From Lawsonibacter sp. (lineage in GTDB: Bacteria > Bacillota > Clostridia > Oscillospirales > Oscillospiraceae): a stretch of DNA of 12,381 bases. Positions within the stretch are counted from its first letter, which is position 1. Each line of letters starts with the position of its first letter. The position numbers and the translations under genes are program-made. This document shows, piece after piece, positions 7,601 through 12,381 of the stretch. Below the pieces are notes generated by a model. It saw only the letters and a list, made by a program, of their open reading frames with translations, did not search any database and was not told the DNA's origin. The DNA is taken from positions 1 through 12,381 of the forward strand of contig JAAWNI010000045.1 of NCBI GenBank assembly GCA_022798855.1, in the 5' to 3' direction.

Positions 7601-9942
7601 CCGACGGCAGCCTGCGCATGTACTCCCGGAATACCATCAACTACCTGGGCTATGCCGACAGCACCGACGGCGGCAAGACCTGGGGCCCCTACACCCGGGA
7701 TATGGAGCTCTACAGCCAGAACCCCGGCAATGGCTGTATGGTGTCCTTCATCAATGTGGAGGGCGTCCTGATCGCGCCGGACAACACGGTCTATGAAAAC
7801 CTGATTCTGGCCTCCTATCCCCGCCTCCAGCGCACCACCGGCACTGTCCGCATTGGCTCCATCGACGCGGACACCCATGAGGTGGCCTGGCTGAATACGG
7901 ATACCCAGTATATTCCGGCTGGCGGCGGCAGCAGCTTTGCCTACTCCTGCCTGACCCAGCTTCAGAACGCGGACGGACAGCCGGGAGATACCTTCGGCCT
8001 GCTCTATGAGTACAGCCCGGAGACCTCTACCATTCACTACGTTCCCATTACCCTTGACGAGCTGCTGGGCGAGGGATGGTCCCTGCTGCAGGCGCTCCCC
8101 GTTCTGCCCGAGGTCAGCCTGGACCAGGACCTGCTGGACCTGAATGTGGGAGGCACCGGCATCCTCACCGCCGCGATCTCCCTGCCCGATATCGAGGTGG
8201 TTTGGACCTCCTCCGATGAGGCGGTGGCCACTGTGGACGGCGGGGCCATCACCGGCGTGGCCGCCGGCCGGGCGGTCATCACCGCCACCGTCACCGTGGG
8301 GCCGCTCACCCGCTCCGCCTCCGCCGAAGTGGTGGTGCAGAGCGATGTGATTACTGTGCCCACCAAGTACACCGACGCCGTCAGCAGCCAGTTCTTCCCC
8401 TCTGTCACCACCTACGAGCTGGAGGCCGGGGCGCTGGAGAGCGGCGCAGTCTACGCCGTCTTTGATGCGGCGGGCGGCAGGCGGATTCTCTATCACGCCG
8501 CCGGTACAACGGTTACCAACCAGTGGCAGGGCAGCGCCAGTAACGGCCTGCTGAATCTGAGCGGCGCCAAGACAACCGCAGTGCTGTGGACTGTGGAGCA
8601 GACCGAGGACGGCGGCTACACTCTGTGCAGCCTGGACGACGGCAAGTACCTGAACTATGGTACAACCGGAAGCCATAACCAACTTCCTGTTACCGACACC
8701 CCGCAGGCCTTTACGATCGCCCCGCTGGAGGACGGCAGCTTTTCGATTAGCTGGGGGACCGCGTCTGGAACAGCCTATCTGGACTGGAGCAGCTGGTGGG
8801 GCGCGGGCACAGAGGAATACCCCCTCCAGTTCTTCCAGAGGGTGGTTACAGAGTCCCACACCGTCTACACCGCCCATGCTGAAAACCTGCGGGTGCTCAT
8901 CGGGATTGCCGGTGCGGACGAGGCGGACTATGCGGATGTGCTGGCCCTGGCCGGTCCCTACAACGCGGAAGAGGCGGCCCAGGCGGCCCAGGCTCAGATT
9001 GATGCCGCGGCGCTGGCGCTCTACACGGCTTACCGCACGCCCGAGCCTGAGCCCAAGCCGGTCTACACCCTCACCTATCAGATTACCGGCCGCTATTTTA
9101 CCAACGCAGCCTATGCCGTCCAGAGCTATGAGGAAGGCGCGGCCGTGACGCCTGTGGCCGCCCCCAGCCACAGCGGCTATAACTTCAGCGGCTGGACCGG
9201 CGTGCCTGCCCAAATGCCCGCCCGCAATGTCACCGTGACTGGCTCCTTTACCGTGGTTAGCACTGGCGGCAGCAGCGGCGGCGGCAGCAGCAGTGGCGGA
9301 GGCGGCACCACCACTATCCCGGATCCCGATGTGCCCCGGAATGAGCAGCCTGAGACGGAAATTAACGACAACCAAACACCTTTGGCATCCAATCCCTTCA
9401 TCGATGTGGATGCCGGCAAGTGGTACGCCAAGGCGGTCGCGTTTGTCCAGGAGAAGGGCCTGATGCAGGGCACCAGCAGCGAGACCTTCGAGCCCAACAC
9501 CAATCTGAGCCGCAGCATGATGACCCAGATCCTCTTCAATCTGGCGGGCAAGCCAGACGCGGAGGGTGCGGTGTCCTTCACCGACGTGGATAGCGCGGCC
9601 TGGTATGCGGACGCCATTGCCTGGGCGTCTGGCAAGGGCGTGGTTTCCGGTTACGGCAGCACCTTCGGCCCCAACGACCTCATTACCCGCGAGCAGATGG
9701 CGGTTATGCTCTTCAACTACGCCAGGGTCTATGAGATGGATCTGACCGTAGACGAGACGGTCCTTCAGGCGTTCCAGGACGCCGGGGACATCTCGGGCTG
9801 GGCCCAGGAGGCGGTCCTGTGGGCCGTGGGCGCCGGCCTGCTGACTGGACAGAGCGCCGGGGCGCTGGCTCCCACCGCTACCGCTACCCGCGCCGAGGTG
9901 GCCACCATCCTGATGCGCTTCTGCCAGAGTAACGAGCTGTAA
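4663..9942 (+). CDS. Secreted, SLH-anchored multimodular sialidase (GH33)
   Basis: 1759 residues; ATG at 4663 after AAAGGA, and it begins a clear signal peptide (KKSWTRLIALLLTL...AAAA, cut near 27). An acidic Pro/Glu repeat stalk follows (~51-121). Related ~140-residue lectin-like modules sit at ~138-290, 320-461, 486-633 and 1254-1395, each with YAI/YAV, LW..., GGYT.QS..G.YL and WG...PI.LY. The catalytic domain (~645-1140) has the FRIP motif (Arg664), Asp boxes at ~701, 949 and 1000 (SRDGGETW, SDDGGETW, STDGGKTW) and ESQIVRLPDGSLRMYSRN (Glu973, Arg989): the hallmarks of exo-alpha-sialidases, which release terminal sialic acid from host glycans. A Big2 domain (~1150-1227), an alanine-rich helical part, an InlB-type repeat (~1468-1531), a Gly/Ser linker and three SLH domains (~1578, ~1640, ~1703 on) complete it. 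SLH domains bind pyruvylated wall polymers, so it is probably surface-bound. No nan genes are nearby. Linkage specificity, and hydrolysis versus trans-sialidation, cannot be told. Confidence 0.93.
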   Translation: MKKSWTRLIALLLTLAMVTALLPAAAAEETTPEIPDVPGAATEAPDTPDAEPPAVLPEDGGQAEAEPPVDPPEDGDQAETEPPAGFPEDGNQAETEPPAGLPEDGGQAETEPPVEFPEDAVLDIPGQVFAADGDVEYVLDTDGIDSGAVYAIYTNEAVNGDNRILYHTGTGKTDKVLGSVSDDKLTLNGDFSGSRQLWTITVVDGGYTIQSVDSGRYLDLSSASTKNINTSDAPVVLLLTPQEENTYTISHENRFSLAYNAEDIGGQGKGNIYAGTEAALLRFFKQTSVAVEPEPEPEPEPEPPVVPDRAEQGKREYGQVSGALESGYYAIRANGNTMYCTTNKTATDQCGASVSVSGGKLTMDGHPDCHVWLILKGQDGYTIQSMGGGGQYLSYGTAGQYNHLPVSEDAAVFQITPEGDAYTISWTSGSGETLYVSRGTTTEKEKWGTGTDAYPIELYQETAPEEPEAPEKPAAPDDLSVYIYPKASGAIEDGVYAIVGSTVEKDTARPRVMHCEASYTVTNQCQVVESDYVNGVLADQISMGCTLSHLWEVKAVEGGYTFQSLTGLYLNHGSAGYNHLPVGSAPAVFDINPLENGGYAITWTAGGTELNLGWNNKWGGSAAPYTIYLYKMTETEPAMAQTHFSGISYGQPLVKEDTGSSYFRIPALLTLDNGWILASSDIRWRTSADNPQNLDTIVSISRDGGETWEWEVVNYYADEAITTTSQASAAFIDPAFVQSGDGTVWMAVDATPSYVGLMGGNRRGSASRGFDSQGRMLVAHGQADADAPTDLAPYIYYVDLNAEGAVYEVGGKTAALHPICASADDSETGYWVDAFLDLYYDYGGEGGMKPVLCAQRGSDKAVQNNLFYRQSQWKAYPAFFIMVRSAQVTDSGLEWGEPKYLDIKLSENESFLGVCPGRGTIAMVDGKERIIFPLYDNQTGNELASVAYSDDGGETWTRGSRANSLNGTGKSSESQIVRLPDGSLRMYSRNTINYLGYADSTDGGKTWGPYTRDMELYSQNPGNGCMVSFINVEGVLIAPDNTVYENLILASYPRLQRTTGTVRIGSIDADTHEVAWLNTDTQYIPAGGGSSFAYSCLTQLQNADGQPGDTFGLLYEYSPETSTIHYVPITLDELLGEGWSLLQALPVLPEVSLDQDLLDLNVGGTGILTAAISLPDIEVVWTSSDEAVATVDGGAITGVAAGRAVITATVTVGPLTRSASAEVVVQSDVITVPTKYTDAVSSQFFPSVTTYELEAGALESGAVYAVFDAAGGRRILYHAAGTTVTNQWQGSASNGLLNLSGAKTTAVLWTVEQTEDGGYTLCSLDDGKYLNYGTTGSHNQLPVTDTPQAFTIAPLEDGSFSISWGTASGTAYLDWSSWWGAGTEEYPLQFFQRVVTESHTVYTAHAENLRVLIGIAGADEADYADVLALAGPYNAEEAAQAAQAQIDAAALALYTAYRTPEPEPKPVYTLTYQITGRYFTNAAYAVQSYEEGAAVTPVAAPSHSGYNFSGWTGVPAQMPARNVTVTGSFTVVSTGGSSGGGSSSGGGGTTTIPDPDVPRNEQPETEINDNQTPLASNPFIDVDAGKWYAKAVAFVQEKGLMQGTSSETFEPNTNLSRSMMTQILFNLAGKPDAEGAVSFTDVDSAAWYADAIAWASGKGVVSGYGSTFGPNDLITREQMAVMLFNYARVYEMDLTVDETVLQAFQDAGDISGWAQEAVLWAVGAGLLTGQSAGALAPTATATRAEVATILMRFCQSNEL
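4813..5025 (+). repeat. 45 bp tandem repeat encoding an acidic stalk
   Basis: Four full 45 bp units start at 4813, 4858, 4903 and 4948, with a partial fifth from 4993. Each encodes EPPxxxPEDGxQAET with small changes. The repeat lies between the signal peptide and the first lectin-like module of the sialidase, and likely forms an extended, negatively charged spacer. Copy number could vary between strains by slippage. Confidence 0.85.
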
Positions 9943-10169
9943 TTCTGTTTCTTGGAAGAAAAAGAATCCCAAAGAACGTTGCTTTCGCCCTTTACCCCCT
10001 GTAAGGCCAAAACTTCTGCACAGTAACGGACTGCATGTTCCGCTGGGGGACCGTATCACAAACGGATGCCCCAGACCGTCCGGACGGACAAAGGCCCCCG
10101 CGCCTGTGGTGAACCACTCCAACTTGTGCGGACAGCACAAAACGAACCCCTGGGTAGAAATAAGAAGCC

Positions 10170-10250
10170 TCAATCGGAGTGGCGCCCTTCAAGTGGCGCC
10201 ACTCCAGTTTTTAACTGAATGCGCTCGTGGTTGTAGAAATAAATGAAGTC
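10170..10250 (-). pseudogene. IS3-family transposase (orfB) C-terminal remnant
   Basis: On the minus strand, 26 codons before the TGA at 10170-10172 read DFIYFYNHERIQLKTG and then VAPLEGRHSD. YNHERIQLKT is the well-known end of the IS3/IS150-type integrase domain. The catalytic DDE region that should lie at higher coordinates is absent, so only the tail survives. The stretch 9943-10169 beyond it shows no gene that I recognise and may be the terminal part of the same insertion sequence. Confidence 0.55.
10176..10212 (+). terminator. Intrinsic terminator downstream of the sialidase gene
   Basis: A perfect 11 bp stem, ggagtggcgcc (10176-10186) against ggcgccactcc (10195-10205), with an 8-nt loop, followed by agttttt. 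It reads as a rho-independent terminator on the plus strand, about 235 bp after the sialidase stop codon. It overlaps the IS3 transposase remnant, so it may have arrived with that insertion sequence. Confidence 0.75.
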
Positions 10251-10319
10251 ACTTTCTTCTCTATGGGCGGCACTGCCTCCTACGATATCCAGGATGGTAT
10301 CCTAGATCCAGTCTCCCCC

Positions 10320-10500
10320 GACCTCGAGCAAGAATACTGGTTCAAGCGTCGGACATGGTATATCAATGAGGCTGGGCAGTTCGGCTGGTCGAAGTTGGAA
10401 CTCCAGCGGCAGATTAAGTCAGGCACCCATTTGGAAACAGCTCTCGACCTTTTTCATGAAGTGTGCTATAATGAGAAAAATCGCACCGAAGTGGGGGAAA
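10320..10500 (+). pseudogene. Fragment of an unidentified coding region, possibly YhcG/DUF1016-like
   Basis: The plus-strand frame reads LEQEYWFKRRTWYINEAG then FGWSKLELQRQIKSGTHLET. The W-S-x-x-x-L-x-R-Q-I pattern recalls the N-terminal part of YhcG/DUF1016 nucleases (WSxRELERQI), but the match is short and I hold it loosely. It has no start of its own with a ribosome site, and it runs without a stop into the phosphatase frame. The promoter of the phosphatase gene lies within it. It is most likely a gene remnant. Confidence 0.25.
10444..10472 (+). promoter_or_regulatory. Promoter of the phosphatase gene
   Basis: TATAAT at 10467-10472 is preceded by TG at -2/-3 (TGCTATAAT, an extended -10). 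A weak -35 box, TCGACC (10444-10449), lies 17 bp before it. The site is 33 bp ahead of the ATG at 10506 and would allow expression independent of the sialidase. Confidence 0.55.
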
Positions 10501-10505
10501 AAGCA

Positions 10506-11000
10506 ATGATAAAGATACTTTTTATCTGTCACGGCAACATCTGCCGCAGCACGATGGCCGAGTTTGTTATGAAGGATCTGGTCAAAAAGGCGGGGCTGGA
10601 GAGCCTGTTCCACATCGAGTCCGCAGCCACCAGCACCGAGGAGATCGGCAACCCGGTCTATCCTTCCGCCCGCCGCAAGCTGGCCGAGCATGGAATCGAT
10701 TGTGCCGGCAAAACAGCCCGCCAGCTGAGGTACGAAGACTACAGTCAATACGACCTCCTGATTGAGATGGACCAGGCCAATATCCGGAATATGCACCGCA
10801 TCTGCGGCGGCGATTTCGATGGCAAGATGCACCTGCTGATGGAGTTTACCGACCGCCCCGGCGATGTGGCTGACCCTTGGTATACGGGTGATTTTGAAAG
10901 CACTTGGAAGAATGTGCTGGTAGGGTGCAGAGAATTGCTGCAGGCGGTAAAAGTGGGAATGGGAACAGGGAGAGTGCTGTATGGGGAAAAAGAAAAATGA
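10506..11000 (+). CDS. Low-molecular-weight protein tyrosine phosphatase
   Basis: 164 residues. The ATG at 10506 follows a GGGGGA site, and the protein starts directly with the catalytic strand. The P-loop CHGNICRS (Cys8, Arg14, Ser15) is the C-x5-R-S signature of the family; Cys8 is the nucleophile. The general acid is Asp123 in DPWYTGDF. Other conserved parts are SAATSTEEIGNPVYP and MDQANIRN. The fold and length fit cytoplasmic LMW-PTPs, which remove phosphate from tyrosine; arsenate reductases of the ArsC type share the P-loop but need extra cysteines that I do not see in the usual positions. The last ~15 residues (GMGTGRVLYGEKEK) look like an extension, and their DNA overlaps the start of the following RhuM-like gene by 20 bp. 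Its substrate here is unknown. Confidence 0.9.
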   Translation: MIKILFICHGNICRSTMAEFVMKDLVKKAGLESLFHIESAATSTEEIGNPVYPSARRKLAEHGIDCAGKTARQLRYEDYSQYDLLIEMDQANIRNMHRICGGDFDGKMHLLMEFTDRPGDVADPWYTGDFESTWKNVLVGCRELLQAVKVGMGTGRVLYGEKEK

Positions 11001-11282
11001 GATCACCATCCGTTCCAGTACCGCTGAATATCTCACCTTTATAGCGTCCACTGGTGGCAGCACAGAGAGCTATGAGATGCGATATGAGGATGAGAATATC
11101 TGGTTGACCTAGAAGATGATGGCGGCGCTGTACAGTGTGTCAAAACAGACCATCTCCCAGCATATCCAGCGCATATACGATGATGGCGAACTGCTTCTGG
11201 AAGCAACTGTCAAAAAATACTTGACAGTCCAAGTTGGGGAAGCCGTCAGGGTTTCCGCAAGCTGGATCATTACAGTCTCCAA
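10981..11282 (+). pseudogene. RhuM-family gene, broken by a stop and a frameshift, 3' end lost
   Basis: It starts with ATG at 10981, inside the end of the phosphatase gene, after a GGGAG site. The frame reads MGKKKNEITIRSS...YEDENIWLT, then a TAG at 11110-11112 exactly where the family has Gln (WLTQ), then KMMAALYSVSKQTISQHIQR and GELLLEATVKKYLTVQ. RhuM proteins carry this helix-turn-helix-like segment followed by RKLDHYNLDMI. The expected FRKLDHYSL is found, but in another frame, so a one-base shift lies near 11235. Similarity stops near 11280, at the 3' end of the convergent TOPRIM gene. The role of RhuM proteins is poorly known. A single C-to-T change explains the stop. Confidence 0.75.
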
Positions 11283-11920
11283 TCTTTGACCTGCCCACGT
11301 TGCTGCAGGTACGCATTCCAGTCCTTCCCCTGGGCAGGTGTCTGGGTGGACACGTCATAGCCTTTCTGCGCATACTCTGCTTGGAACTTCTTTGTAGCCT
11401 CCCGCCTTGGCCTGTCCACGTCCAGGCACAGAACGATCCGCTTCAGATGTGGATTCTCCCGCAGGTAGGTGTCCAACGGGCCTTGGTACAGGCCGCACAG
11501 GGCCACGGCGTTGCTCCGCACCTGTCGGTGGAGGGTACAGAAGCTCATGAGGTCGATGGGGGCCTCAAACACCGCCACCCAATCCAGAGCCGGGTCGCAG
11601 GGGAGCCGGAAGGCCACATCTTTGTTGCTGCCGGGAACATCTCCTTTGAAGCCGGAGCCGTTCAGGTCGTAGGTGCCGCGCTTGCTGGCGAACACCGGCT
11701 TGCCGCTGGCCTCCCGGCCCACGAACACGCAGTTGTGGTGCAGGCTGTCCTCATAAAGCAGGCCGGAGTCGATGAAGCCCCGGATGACTTGGGGGGCGAT
11801 GTCTCTCGTTTGAAGATAGGCAAACACCCGCCGCTGATCTACATGGGCGATGGGCAGGGTGAAGACAGGTTTTTCCTTCTTCTGGGCAGGCTTGGAGTGG
11901 GGGATGGGGGCTTCAGGGTT

Positions 11921-12006
11921 CCCATCGAAGCGGGTTCGATGGGAGAAGGAGGAGCGCGGGAGTGAACGGAGTTTTTGCCGTAGGCGGAAACGGAGTTGAG
12001 CGGACT
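11921..12006. repeat. Copy B of a hairpin-plus-tail repeat inside the TOPRIM gene
   Basis: A hairpin, cccatcgaa (11921-11929) against ttcgatggg (11935-11943), is followed by a tail (11944-12006) ending ggcggaaacggagttgagcg-gact. The tail matches copy A (12098-12186) at a fixed offset of exactly 180 bp, with 9 differences over 66 positions, six of them in the inner 56. A second hairpin, gtttttgcc with ggcggaaac, is kept through G-T pairs. The reading frame of the gene changes across this copy. Confidence 0.75.
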
Positions 12007-12097
12007 GCGCTCTGACGCGGCGCGGCCTCCATTGAACTCCAGCAGGTAGTTCACCGCCTCCCGGAAATCCTTACCGCAGAACTCCTGCCGTTGGGGT

Positions 12098-12186
12098 CCC
12101 CGCAAAATCGAAGATTTTGTGGGGAGAGGAGGAGCAAGGGAGCGAACGCAGTTTTCGCCGCAGGCGGAAACGGAGTTGAGCGGACT
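12098..12186. repeat. Copy A of a hairpin-plus-tail repeat, in frame inside the TOPRIM gene
   Basis: A 12 bp hairpin, ccccgcaaaatc (12098-12109) against gattttgtgggg (12113-12124), is followed by the conserved tail (12125-12186) with a second hairpin, gttttcgcc/ggcggaaac. On the gene strand it adds about 33 residues (SPLNSVSACGENCVRSLAPP and on) between GGDAI and FCGKDFREAV, without breaking the frame. The repeat has no stop in any of the three minus-strand frames or in two of the three plus-strand frames. Confidence 0.8.
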
Positions 12187-12381
12187 TTGCGACGACGAGA
12201 TGGCGTCTCCGCCAGTGCCGTTGGAGTACCGCTTCCAGGTCCGGCGTTCCTTGATGCAGATGCTGTCCATCTCCCTGGTGGTGTGATACCGGCTGCCCAG
12301 GCGGCGGACGGTGTAGCCCAGGTGTTCCAGCAGGTCCGGCAGGTCTGTCCCCTTGGCGGTCTCCATCTCCTCGTCTGTGAA

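Larger units (their letters stand above)
11270..12381 (-). pseudogene. DUF3991/TOPRIM element protein, interrupted by two repeats and frameshifted; start lies beyond the window
   Basis: The reading enters at 12381 as FTDEEMETAKGTDLPDLLEH and gives the N-terminal part (LGYTVRRLGSRYHTTREMD, RTWKRYSNGTGGDAI). After an in-frame repeat it resumes as FCGKDFREAVNYLLEFNG. Following the second repeat the gene continues in a different frame: PAQKKEKPVFTLPIAHVDQ, then RRVFAYLQTRDIAPQVI, the DUF3991 core (LLYEDSLHHNCVFVGRE, GKPVFASKRGTYDLNGSGF) and a TOPRIM part with Glu in VFEAPIDLMSF and the DxD in LCLDVDR. The stop is at 11270. Such proteins are common in clostridial integrative and conjugative elements and look primase-like; their role is not established. 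The frame change is a net +2 (or -1) bases between ~12025 and ~11915. The protein cannot be made whole unless frames are bridged, so I call it a pseudogene. Confidence 0.8.

Noticed and set aside
5320..10173. A 1617-codon open frame on the minus strand, opposite the sialidase gene
   Set aside because: It mirrors a GC-rich gene with strong codon bias, shows no recognisable domain, and is rich in Gly/Ala/His/Val as expected of an antisense shadow. The plus strand has signal peptide, Asp boxes and SLH domains.
9992..10192. A 66-codon minus-strand open frame near the IS3 remnant
   Set aside because: It is in a different frame from the YNHERIQLKT transposase tail and has no recognisable motif or clear ribosome site.
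11234..11965. A 243-codon plus-strand open frame opposite the TOPRIM gene
   Set aside because: It is an antisense shadow; the DUF3991 and TOPRIM motifs are on the minus strand.
11827..12030. Programmed ribosomal frameshifting to join the two halves of the TOPRIM gene
   Set aside because: No slippery heptamer with a downstream structure is evident, and the frame change coincides with an inserted repeat copy, which explains it more simply.

Overview
The window looks like a GC-rich, spore-forming gut Firmicute of the Oscillospiraceae type (Flavonifractor/Lawsonibacter-like). This is an inference from a SpoVT-type sporulation regulator domain, an S-layer-homology (SLH) anchored sialidase, a DUF3991/TOPRIM protein typical of clostridial integrative elements, and many short palindromic intergenic repeats. 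No database search was possible, so family names rest on recognised motifs.

Layout. Positions 1-1500 read as chromosome: a minus-strand DUF4261-like gene (124-1062) between two inverted copies of a ~130 bp miniature palindromic element, then more palindromes and a terminator. Positions 1499-3748 (minus) hold one open frame: a large serine recombinase whose C-terminus runs into the last 150 residues of a SpoVT-like regulator, which lacks its AbrB DNA-binding N-terminus. I read this as the left junction of an integrated mobile element that cut spoVT near codon 30. The element would lie to the right and continue past 12381. Just inside it are a small minus-strand gene (3887-4153) and the last ~30 codons of a type I restriction HsdS gene.

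Positions 4511-9942 hold a single cargo gene: an extended -10 promoter, a strongly foldable leader, and a 1759-residue secreted GH33 sialidase with four related lectin-like modules, a Big2 domain, an InlB-type repeat and three SLH domains. Downstream are an intrinsic terminator overlapping an IS3 orfB remnant, a low-molecular-weight phosphatase gene (10506-11000) with its own promoter, and a decayed RhuM-family gene overlapping its end.

The right end (11270-12381, minus) is a DUF3991/TOPRIM gene that enters from beyond the window. Two copies of a hairpin-plus-tail repeat lie inside it. The first keeps the frame; across the second the frame changes, so the gene is broken. Palindromic repeats also sit in frame inside the recombinase linker. 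Repeat insertion into coding sequence and the recombinase-SpoVT fusion are the two most unusual themes here.
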